NCBI GenBank assembly: GCA_030150595.1 | Contig: JASLFQ010000128.1 | Span: forward strand, 1 to 8,455 | Direction: 5' to 3' | Origin: Aquirhabdus sp. | GTDB taxonomy: Bacteria; Pseudomonadota; Gammaproteobacteria; Pseudomonadales; Moraxellaceae | DNA length: 8,455 nucleotides | In this document: in pieces, positions 1 through 5,672 of the stretch | How the letters are laid out: each line of letters opens with the position of its first letter | How positions within the stretch are numbered: the first letter of the stretch is position 1 | Position numbers and translations under genes: made by a program | The notes under the pieces: model-generated | Told to the model about the DNA's origin: nothing | The model's input: the letters and a program-made list of their open reading frames with translations, nothing else | Databases searched by the model: none

Positions 1-32
1 GCTCCGCTTGCTGTGACTGCAGCAAGCGGAGC
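1..32. repeat. Perfect 13-bp inverted repeat at the window edge, inside coding sequence
   Basis: Bases 1-13 (GCTCCGCTTGCTG) are exactly complementary to 20-32, with the six-base loop TGACTG. The stem is GC-rich compared with the surrounding gene. It lies in the open frame of the large lipoprotein and is translated as SAPLAAVTASG. It starts at the first base shown, so the arm may continue outside the window. There is no T-tract in the visible flank. Confidence 0.7.
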
Positions 33-1610
33 TGACCAGTTCACATTCACAGAACCGCCATTTGCTGCTGACAACGACGGAGACACCGTGATATTACTCG
101 GGAAAAGCGTTGTGGTGAGCTGTGCTGTTGTCAAAGGTGGAACGAGGGTCTGAGGCTGATAGGTCGCCAGAGTGGTCGTTGTCGATCCTGTGACGTTGTA
201 GAGTGTCACAGTATAGACCGCAGGTAGGCTCGCCACACTGATCTCGCCAATTTGGGCATCGGTCAATGTTGCGATGTTGTTGTAGCAACTACCCGTCGCA
301 GGTGCTGTATTCGTACCCGTGTAAGTGGCGCCCGTTGCTGCGAGAGCAAGTGTGCTTGAGCTGCCATTTTGGAAGAACAATAAACTAGAGTCTAATCCAG
401 GTCCACTGACTGTAGCGTAACTAATCGGTGACCCAAGCGCACCTGTATCTGTAATATTCAGTTGCAGACCACTGCAGATGGCATTGTTATTGTTGCCTTC
501 AAACGATCTAAGATCAACTTTGGCTTTGAGTTGATTACCTAAGATGAGCCATGAGCTGCCATTGGCATACACGACGAAGCTATAACGTCCTACCGCTTTG
601 TTATTTTGTACAGCGGTAAATGTGACGTTATAAGCAGTGGTTACGCCACTTGGTAGATTGACATAACTAGGCACACTTCCCAGTACAATATCCGTGAATG
701 CCAAAGAACCACCAGAAACCTGATTTTTGCTAATAATTTCATTTAGATAGGTTGGTAGTGTTTCGCCATTGTGCATAAAGTTCGTCTGATCAAATTCAGC
801 CAGTAGCGCAGGTGTAGTTGCTGTTGGATTGCTAGCGAGTTGCGTTGCGACGCCATTCAAGAAAGTGACGACAGACTGCTGCGTGCTGAGAGTTGTATTA
901 CCTGCAATCGAGATTGGCGTTGTTGGTGGCGTATTGAGCGTACCGCTAATTGAGCTACCGTTGAGCGCATTGGTAATAATTTCAGATTGAGTAATTGGAT
1001 CAATGTTGACGTGGACTGCATTGATGAGCGCATCTAGCCCTGTACCGTCGACATTAAAGGATTGATGTATTAAGTCTGGCGCTGTTGTGATCCCAAGTTG
1101 CGGAAATAATGGTTGTAGCAGTGCATTTAATGACTGTATACCGCTTGCCAACGCAGTTGACGTAATTCCGCTAAATCCACTTGCGTTAAATTCAACTTGA
1201 GGAGAGTTGCCTAGAATGTTTGCAACAACGGCTTCAGTGAGTGGTGTGATGTTAACGACGGCACTACCACTTGCATAGTCCTGCGTAGTGACTGCAGAGT
1301 GAAGGTAAAATGTTGCACCACCTACGTTATAAGTGGTTTCAAGCATCAATGGTGCAGCAAGACCTTGTACTTCTTTCAATGTAAAAGAGTAATGACCTTG
1401 GCTATCAGTCGTCGTGGTGATTGTTCTGACAGGAGATGAAGAGTCTTTTAACGTGATGGTACTATTGGCGATGGCTGAATTTGCTGTGGCTGCCGTGCCT
1501 GTGATGAACGGAACTTGTAAGCTATTCAAACCATTTGAGGAACTTCCACCGCATGCAGTCAATAACAGCGTGAGTGTACTTAGCGCGGCAAAAGATCTTA
1601 ATTTAGACAT
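1..1610 (-). CDS. Large exported lipoprotein with carboxypeptidase-regulatory-like domain, 3' end missing (partial)
   Basis: The reading frame is open from an ATG at 1610 to the window edge, giving 536 codons without a stop, so the C-terminus lies outside. The N-terminus is a lipoprotein signal peptide: Lys3/Arg5, a hydrophobic stretch and lipobox L17-T-A-C20, followed by GGSSS. The lipobox fixes the start even though only a weak GAG lies upstream. Residues about 32-95 look like a carboxypeptidase-regulatory (Ig-like) fold (TGTA...SAIANSTITL...TTDSQGHYSFTL). Next comes an ITPLTEAVVANILG segment seen in proteobacterial lipoproteins of this sort, then a helical central part. Residues about 300-370 (SFVVYANGSSWLILGNQLKAKV) resemble an NTF2-like 'WLLLGNQ' motif. 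Cys379 and Cys442 are the only other visible cysteines and could form a disulfide. The sequence is rich in Ser, Thr, Asn and Gly, as in surface proteins. Function is unknown. The domain calls are by eye; the lipoprotein call is firm. Confidence 0.85.
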   Translation of the reverse strand, partial: MSKLRSFAALSTLTLLLTACGGSSSNGLNSLQVPFITGTAATANSAIANSTITLKDSSSPVRTITTTTDSQGHYSFTLKEVQGLAAPLMLETTYNVGGATFYLHSAVTTQDYASGSAVVNITPLTEAVVANILGNSPQVEFNASGFSGITSTALASGIQSLNALLQPLFPQLGITTAPDLIHQSFNVDGTGLDALINAVHVNIDPITQSEIITNALNGSSISGTLNTPPTTPISIAGNTTLSTQQSVVTFLNGVATQLASNPTATTPALLAEFDQTNFMHNGETLPTYLNEIISKNQVSGGSLAFTDIVLGSVPSYVNLPSGVTTAYNVTFTAVQNNKAVGRYSFVVYANGSSWLILGNQLKAKVDLRSFEGNNNNAICSGLQLNITDTGALGSPISYATVSGPGLDSSLLFFQNGSSSTLALAATGATYTGTNTAPATGSCYNNIATLTDAQIGEISVASLPAVYTVTLYNVTGSTTTTLATYQPQTLVPPLTTAQLTTTLFPSNITVSPSLSAANGGSVNVNWSAPLAAVTASG

Positions 1611-1620
1611 TTAATATGAT

Positions 1621-1670
1621 TCTCAATAAAGGAATAGGCCGATGATATTTCTCTTTGAAAAATCGGCCTA
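1621..1670 (-). terminator. Probable intrinsic terminator after the first propeller lipoprotein gene
   Basis: Bases 1635-1643 (TAGGCCGAT) pair perfectly with 1662-1670 (ATCGGCCTA). An inner TTTC/GAAA pairing (1648-1651 with 1657-1660) closes the loop further. On the minus strand the hairpin follows the stop of the 1700-2635 gene by about 30 bases and is followed by TTCCTTTATT, a broken T-rich run. It ends about 25 bases before the start of the next lipoprotein gene, so it could instead be a leader hairpin or a partial terminator. Confidence 0.5.
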
Positions 1671-1699
1671 GACTTAAAGTGTTAATATTTTCCAGAATA

Positions 1700-2635
1700 T
1701 TACAAGTGACTTGTCATCGCTATTGACGGAATGTCAGTTTCTGGTGAGACCAGATCTGGTAGTGCGGATAGTACGCCATTTACACCAATCGAATAAACTT
1801 GAATATTGGTTGTATTTGCATTCTTTACGTAAAGGAATGAGTTGGTCGGATCAATTGCAATGGAATACGATGGATTACCTGTCAATGCAACAGGCGTTGA
1901 AACTGGTGTCAAGCTGCCATTAGATTGAATGGAGTATTCAAGGATGCCTGCTGTGGTTGCGGCATAAGCATATTGTCCCGTTTGATCGATGACTAAACCC
2001 GAAGCACCTTCGGCCGCGACTGAAGAAACAGGTGCAGCAGTCAGAACACCATTTGTTCCAACTGAATACGCGGTAATGAGATCGCTGCCAGTGACAACAT
2101 AGATATATGGTGCTTTAGGGTTGGCAGTAATTGCATTTGGATTTGTGCCAGCGAGATCAAGTGTGGTAATAGTTGATAATGCACCATTTGCTCCAACCGA
2201 AAATTCAGAGATGGAATTGTTGCCTGCACCCGCATTTGCAGCGTAGAGATATTGGCCTGTTGAATCAAACGTTAATGCTAAGGGATAACTGTTGGTTGGG
2301 GAGCTAGATGTTGCGGTTGGGGCGGTAGATAACACGCCATTTGCACCGATCGTATAAGAGTAGAGTAAGCCTGTTGTACTGTCTGAAAGAATGGCATATT
2401 GGGCTGTGGGGTCTGTCGCAAGGGCAAAACCATATGCTGATGCTGGCATCGCCTGTGTTGTTGCGAGTGTCAAAGCATCATCATTGCCAACATCATAGTT
2501 GTAGATCGTGCTGTTGACTGGACTAACCAGGTAAAGATGTCCAACAGTGGGTGCTTGTGGCGCACTTGAACTACTGCCGCAAGCTGCCAGAACAAATGGT
2601 ACTGATAAACTCATTAATACTACTAATTTTTTCAT
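1700..2635 (-). CDS. Beta-propeller lipoprotein (lactonase/YVTN-like), paralog 1
   Basis: This is a complete 311-residue protein. Residues 1-19 form a lipoprotein signal peptide ending in lipobox L16-A-A-C19, followed by a GSSSS linker, so it is exported and lipid-anchored. The mature part is six repeats of about 45-50 residues, each carrying a Y-S-[IV]-G-x-N-G-x-L strand signature, at 47, 94, 145, 190, 234 and 281. Several are preceded by D-x-T-G-Q-Y-[LA]-Y-[AV]-A. This is the pattern of the 6-phosphogluconolactonase/YVTN beta-propeller superfamily. No enzymatic residues can be assigned by eye, and an exported lipoprotein is unlikely to be the cytosolic pentose-phosphate lactonase, so a binding or scaffold role is equally possible. 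The start is supported by the signal peptide and an ATAGG about 11 bases upstream. More than half its residues match the downstream-numbered paralog at 3064-3975. It lies 89 bases from the large lipoprotein gene. Confidence 0.88.
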   Translation of the reverse strand: MKKLVVLMSLSVPFVLAACGSSSSAPQAPTVGHLYLVSPVNSTIYNYDVGNDDALTLATTQAMPASAYGFALATDPTAQYAILSDSTTGLLYSYTIGANGVLSTAPTATSSSPTNSYPLALTFDSTGQYLYAANAGAGNNSISEFSVGANGALSTITTLDLAGTNPNAITANPKAPYIYVVTGSDLITAYSVGTNGVLTAAPVSSVAAEGASGLVIDQTGQYAYAATTAGILEYSIQSNGSLTPVSTPVALTGNPSYSIAIDPTNSFLYVKNANTTNIQVYSIGVNGVLSALPDLVSPETDIPSIAMTSHL

Positions 2636-2792
2636 TGTATAAACTACCTATGCATCAATCGTGTTGCGTAAAAATATCGCAGATATGTTCTATTTTATGC
2701 GGTTAGCATGGATAGACTCTATCGTTGATTATTAAGTCTGTGGGGGGGATGTCGTTAATGCGTAGAGACCGCAATTTGCGTCATGATTCTCT

Positions 2793-2890
2793 AGACTTAG
2801 AAAGTATGGCTATACATAGTAGGTGTGCTTCTGACGCACAGTTTGAGCGACGTGTTGCTGGATGGTTTCTTTTTGAAACTAGATTGTAAT
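2793..2890. repeat. Upstream block shared by both propeller genes, copy 1
   Basis: Bases 2841-2890 match 4111-4160 at 38 of 50 positions without gaps, counted by eye. The best part, 2865-2890, matches at 23 of 26. About 48 bases further toward the gene, AGACTTAGAAAGT (2793-2805) aligns with AGACTCAGGAAGT (4064-4076) at the corresponding distance (47 bases). In this copy 2865-2879 reads GTTTC-TTTTT-GAAAC, a small inverted repeat. The block begins 158 bases upstream of the start codon, inside the predicted leader. Confidence 0.65.
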
Positions 2891-2913
2891 TTTTGGGAGA
2901 GGTTCATAATAAG

Positions 2914-2950
2914 AGCCTAGGCTTATATTATAAATAATATTTCATATCAA
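2914..2950 (-). promoter_or_regulatory. Candidate sigma70 promoter for propeller gene 1, overlapping a palindrome
   Basis: Read on the minus strand, TTGATA (2950-2945) and TATAAG (2927-2922) are separated by exactly 17 bases, and each differs from the consensus at one position. The segment is strongly AT-rich. A perfect 10-bp palindrome AGCCTAGGCT (2914-2923) sits at the downstream edge of the -10 box, where a transcription start or repressor site would lie. Use of this promoter gives a leader of about 280 bases. Not experimentally supported; AT-rich DNA gives chance matches. Confidence 0.45.
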
Positions 2951-3005
2951 TAGCTTAATTATTTATTGTTTTTAGGCGTGAGTCATAGGTGGAAACTTTA
3001 AATAC

Positions 3006-3057
3006 AGACTTTCCAAAAGAATTGAGTCTATGAAAAGTCTAATAGGAGATTCCTCCT
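3006..3057 (-). terminator. Weak terminator-like hairpins after propeller gene 2
   Basis: Just past the stop of the 3064-3975 gene, AGGAG/CTCCT (3044-3048 with 3053-3057) can form a 5-bp stem with a 4-base loop. Further on, AGACTTT/AAAGTCT (3006-3012 with 3034-3040) can form a 7-bp stem with a 21-base loop. On the minus strand neither is followed by a clean U-tract (GTATTTAAAG follows the second). This is a possible transcript end, but a poor intrinsic terminator. Confidence 0.25.
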
Positions 3058-3063
3058 TTTAGC

Positions 3064-3975
3064 TTATAAATCACTGGTCACCGCAATGGATGACACGTCA
3101 GCAGTTGGCCCTGTGACGGCAGTTGTAGGCGTTAACGCGCCGTTGTCGCCAATGGAATAAACGGAGATGTTTGTACTGCCAAAGCTGGTGACATAGGCAA
3201 AAGAGTTCGTCGGGTCAATTGCGATGGAATAAGGTGCATTTCCTGTGAGGGCGACGGGCGTTGAAGTAGCGGTCAAGCCGCCATTAGATCCAATCGTATA
3301 TTCCTGTACGCCAGTCGTTGTGGCGACATAAGCATATTGACCAGTTGGGTTGACGGTAATGCCATAGGCACCCGCAATGGTAATTGATGAGGTTCCTGAT
3401 GGAGTCAGTATGCCATTCGCATCGATTGTATATTGCGAAATGAGCGCGTTGCCTGTGACGATGTAAACAGATTGACCAACAATAGCGATGGAGTTTGGAC
3501 TGGTTCCAGATAGGTTCAGTGTCGTCATTAACGAGAGCGTGCCATTTGTCCCAATTGAATATTCTGAGATGGAGTTGTTGGAGCCTGAATTGGCGACATA
3601 AACATATTGCCCCGTCGGATCGATCGCAAGGGCGACTGGATTTGTATTGGCTGGAGAGCTAGATGTAGCCGTTGGGGAGGTGGACAGTACACCACCTGTG
3701 GTAATCGAATAAGAGTAGAGCGCACCAGTTGTATTATTGGCCACAATGACATATTGCCCTGTTGGATATGTGGCGACCGAGAACCCATTCGCTGTTGCAG
3801 GTAAAGCCTGTGTTGATATCAGATTGAGCGAGCTGTCACTGCCAATGCTGTAATCATAAATATCGCTATAGCTTGGGCTGACGAAATAAACATGACCCAC
3901 CGTTGTGGAAACAGGTTTACATGCGATTAATAAAAATGGGATTGATAAGCCCAAGAGCATCAGCGATTTGTTCAT
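3064..3975 (-). CDS. Beta-propeller lipoprotein (lactonase/YVTN-like), paralog 2
   Basis: This is a complete 303-residue protein from the ATG at 3975. A GTG three codons earlier (3984) keeps the frame open. I prefer the ATG because it places the lipobox Cys at position 19 (L16-I-A-C19), exactly as in the paralog, and leaves AGG about 10 bases upstream; the GTG would be only 2 bases from it. The mature protein has six Y-[ST]-I-x-x-x-G-x-L repeat signatures at 42, 89, 139, 182, 226 and 273. The DPTGQY-[VA]-YVA[NT] strand is better preserved than in the sister gene. Residues +2/+3 after the lipidated Cys are Lys-Pro with no inner-membrane-retention Asp, so an outer-membrane location is likely by the usual +2 rule. 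Substrate or partner is unknown. It is most simply read as one half of a tandem duplication with 1700-2635, sharing orientation and part of the upstream region. Confidence 0.88.
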   Translation of the reverse strand: MNKSLMLLGLSIPFLLIACKPVSTTVGHVYFVSPSYSDIYDYSIGSDSSLNLISTQALPATANGFSVATYPTGQYVIVANNTTGALYSYSITTGGVLSTSPTATSSSPANTNPVALAIDPTGQYVYVANSGSNNSISEYSIGTNGTLSLMTTLNLSGTSPNSIAIVGQSVYIVTGNALISQYTIDANGILTPSGTSSITIAGAYGITVNPTGQYAYVATTTGVQEYTIGSNGGLTATSTPVALTGNAPYSIAIDPTNSFAYVTSFGSTNISVYSIGDNGALTPTTAVTGPTADVSSIAVTSDL

Positions 3976-4058
3976 GTTATTCACAGCCTATTCAGCGCTT
4001 ATTACAGAAAAAAGTTATTTACTCCTGCTATTGAGTGAGACGTTGGATACACATCTTT

Positions 4059-4083
4059 GCTCAAGACTCAGGAAGTCTTGAGC
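4059..4083. promoter_or_regulatory. Perfect 10-bp inverted repeat in the leader of propeller gene 2
   Basis: GCTCAAGACT (4059-4068) pairs exactly with AGTCTTGAGC (4074-4083) across the loop CAGGA. It lies 84-108 bases upstream of the ATG at 3975. There is no T-run on either side, so it is not an intrinsic terminator. It could be an operator dyad or an RNA hairpin in the leader. The equivalent site before the sister gene (2793-2805) keeps AGACT...AGT but has lost the outer pairing. Confidence 0.5.
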
Positions 4084-4160
4084 TCATGGTAAGAATGCTT
4101 ATGGACTATATTTTGAGTGAAGCGTTGAGAGTTAGTTTCTTTTTGAAGCGGGATTGTAAT
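4064..4160. repeat. Upstream block shared by both propeller genes, copy 2
   Basis: This is the counterpart of 2793-2890: GTTTCTTTTTGAA at 4135-4147 and GATTGTAAT at 4152-4160 are identical in both copies, and the flanks align colinearly. A weak -10-like TATAGT lies within it on the minus strand (4110-4105) without a good -35. The block starts 89 bases from the gene, against 158 bases in the other copy, so about 70 bases were gained or lost in between. Confidence 0.65.
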
Positions 4161-4162
4161 CA

Positions 4163-4188
4163 ATTACTGGCTTTGATTACTGGCTTTG
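4163..4188. repeat. Two tandem copies of a 13-base unit after the patatin gene
   Basis: ATTACTGGCTTTG occurs at 4163-4175 and again, identical and directly adjacent, at 4176-4188. It lies 17 bases beyond the stop codon of the patatin gene (4205). The first copy also contributes to GTAAT-CA-ATTAC (4156-4167), a small dyad. This is probably a slippage duplication. Confidence 0.6.
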
Positions 4189-4204
4189 AGTGAGATGCCC
4201 AGAA

Positions 4205-5449
4205 TCAGTGATGCGAATGTTTCACATTTTCAAGCAAGAAATGTTCAATTTCATCAATGCGCAATCCTGCATCGTGATAACCCAATTGAATGAGCTCACG
4301 TGTAAACGCCGAATCAAATAATAAGAAACTCATTAAATCGGCACTTTGTGCATCAGGTTGTCCTAAGCCCTCCATCAAATAGCGAATGCTACGTGGCATG
4401 CGATGCTCAAGTGTCTTCGCGATAATTGCAATATCTGCAGATGGAGCGACGACTAATGGCCTGACGATGCGCATGGGCTCACTCAGCTCTTGTTGCTCGG
4501 TCGGTAGTTTCTTTTCAAGTTCTTGGTAGGCGGCCACAAAGTTATTCATTCGATTCAAATGATCGATGTCAGCATCCAGATGATCGAGGAATATTGCATT
4601 CATTAAGGTACCGCAAATTTGAGATAGCGGTGGACGTTGAAGTTGCGTGACATAGTCGTCGTGGGTCGATAATTCGGAGCGCATTAAACTATTTGCAGAT
4701 TCTTGGCAACGGACACTGATAGCAAATAAACGCTCAGCACCTAATCGAATGGCGGGACTGAGTGGTGTTGTCAGTCGCATTGCCCCATCACCAAAGTACG
4801 CGACTGCATCACCAGTTTTTAGTGCGACAGGTGGAAATACCAAGGGAATGGCAGCCGAAGCGAGGATGTGGTCAATGGTTAAATGGGTTCTCAGCGCAAC
4901 GCGGCGGCTTTTATTCCATAACGCATGTCCAAGTTGTCCTTGAATAAAGGTAAAGGCTTTACCTGAATGGTATCCCGTCGCGGTGACGCCAAAGGCATAG
5001 AGATGGCCCGATTGAATGGCTTGGTCAATGCCTGCAAAATCGAGACTATTTTCTAAGAAGTGACGTAATGGTGATGCGTCTACAAAAGATTTCAGTCGTC
5101 CTGCACCGAATAATCCGCCTAACGCAAAATCTAAAGCCGCTTGAATGCCTGTATGTGCTAAAGAGGTAGGATCACTGCGAAAAACTTGAGCTGCGTTGAG
5201 ATTCGACCATACTTTAACCAGAAGTTTAGTGCCGGCAACGAAGTCGGCACTATTGGCGGCGATGGCAGTGCCATTAATTGCACCTGCTGAGGCACCTGTG
5301 ATGATTTTAAAGGGTGATGCTTTGCCTGAAAAGGCGGGAATTTCACTAACACGTTTGAGTACGCCAGCTTGATAGGCGCCACGTGCACCGCCCGCAGTGA
5401 GTACCAAGCCAGTCATGTTGTTTGGTGTTTTAGGATTTAACTTAGACAT
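4205..5449 (-). CDS. Patatin-like phospholipase
   Basis: A 414-residue protein of the patatin/RssA family of serine lipid acyl hydrolases with a Ser-Asp dyad. The whole catalytic signature is present: oxyanion-hole loop GGARGAYQAG from Gly20, nucleophile elbow GASAG with Ser54 (G-x-S-x-G), the ASAAIP segment at 197-202, and the DGA motif with catalytic Asp221. The beta-strand GLVLTAGG lies directly before the glycine loop, as in the family. The catalytic domain covers about 13-245. The remaining 170 residues are helical with no domain I recognise and end in His-rich HSHH. No signal peptide or membrane segment is visible, so it is probably cytosolic or peripherally membrane-bound. By family it should hydrolyse acyl esters of phospholipids or other lipids, but the substrate cannot be read from the sequence. 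The start is supported by GAGGAA upstream. The serA terminator precedes it, so it has its own promoter; I found no convincing one in 5450-5622. Confidence 0.9.
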   Translation of the reverse strand: MSKLNPKTPNNMTGLVLTAGGARGAYQAGVLKRVSEIPAFSGKASPFKIITGASAGAINGTAIAANSADFVAGTKLLVKVWSNLNAAQVFRSDPTSLAHTGIQAALDFALGGLFGAGRLKSFVDASPLRHFLENSLDFAGIDQAIQSGHLYAFGVTATGYHSGKAFTFIQGQLGHALWNKSRRVALRTHLTIDHILASAAIPLVFPPVALKTGDAVAYFGDGAMRLTTPLSPAIRLGAERLFAISVRCQESANSLMRSELSTHDDYVTQLQRPPLSQICGTLMNAIFLDHLDADIDHLNRMNNFVAAYQELEKKLPTEQQELSEPMRIVRPLVVAPSADIAIIAKTLEHRMPRSIRYLMEGLGQPDAQSADLMSFLLFDSAFTRELIQLGYHDAGLRIDEIEHFLLENVKHSHH

Positions 5450-5622
5450 GGGGCACTTCCTCAGATTTATCAGAGATACTATTTGAAGTAAACGCTATGT
5501 TGCTAAAGCAGCAAGTCTTATGCCAGTTAAAGTCCTTTTATCCTATGGTGACTTATTTTAGAGTTCTGTAAATAGAGACAATTGTATCCAGTCAGACACG
5601 ACTGTTTTATTTCGTTAACCCA

Positions 5623-5648
5623 ATAAAAAACCCCGCTTGCGCGAGGTT
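5623..5648 (-). terminator. Strong intrinsic terminator of serA
   Basis: On the minus strand AACCTCGC pairs with GCGGGGTT (one G-T wobble) around a GCAA tetraloop (plus-strand stem arms 5629-5636 and 5641-5648). It is followed directly by an uninterrupted run of T (plus-strand A-run 5625-5630). It lies about 25 bases after the serA stop and separates serA from the patatin gene. Confidence 0.9.
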
Positions 5649-5672
5649 ATCTTAACGTTATTACAATTTAGA

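Larger units (their letters stand above)
2636..3063. other. 428-base gap between the two propeller genes
   Basis: No supportable gene is present. On the minus strand this is the leader and promoter region of the 1700-2635 gene, plus the 3' flank of the 3064-3975 gene. It contains a sigma70-like promoter at 2922-2950, a 10-bp palindrome at 2914-2923, a block shared with the sister gene's upstream region (2793-2890), a run of seven G at 2742-2748, and weak hairpins near 3006-3057. Confidence 0.7.

Noticed and set aside
1414..1614. Open frame of 66 codons on the plus strand
   Set aside because: It lies entirely antisense to the lipoprotein gene that starts at 1610, whose lipobox confirms the real frame.
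1683..1702. AT-rich inverted repeat TAATATT/AATATTA overlapping the stop of propeller gene 1 as a terminator
   Set aside because: The stem is almost entirely A-T and overlaps the stop codon. The GC-containing hairpin at 1635-1670 is a better terminator candidate.
2742..2748. Run of seven G as a phase-variation tract
   Set aside because: It is short for a slipping tract and lies in a leader more than 100 bases from the start codon, not in a coding frame or promoter spacer. There is no evidence of length variation in one sequence.
1700..3975. Assignment of the propeller proteins as 6-phosphogluconolactonase (pgl)
   Set aside because: The fold resembles that superfamily, but both proteins are lipoproteins exported from the cytosol and the catalytic residues cannot be verified by eye.
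3976..3984. GTG at 3984 as the start of propeller gene 2
   Set aside because: It would sit only two bases from the AGG and add three residues to a signal peptide that otherwise matches the paralog exactly. The ATG at 3975 fits better, though GTG cannot be excluded.
5500..5514. TTGCT/AGCAA dyad upstream of the patatin gene as an operator
   Set aside because: It is only 5 bp per arm, expected by chance in a region of this length, with no aligned promoter.
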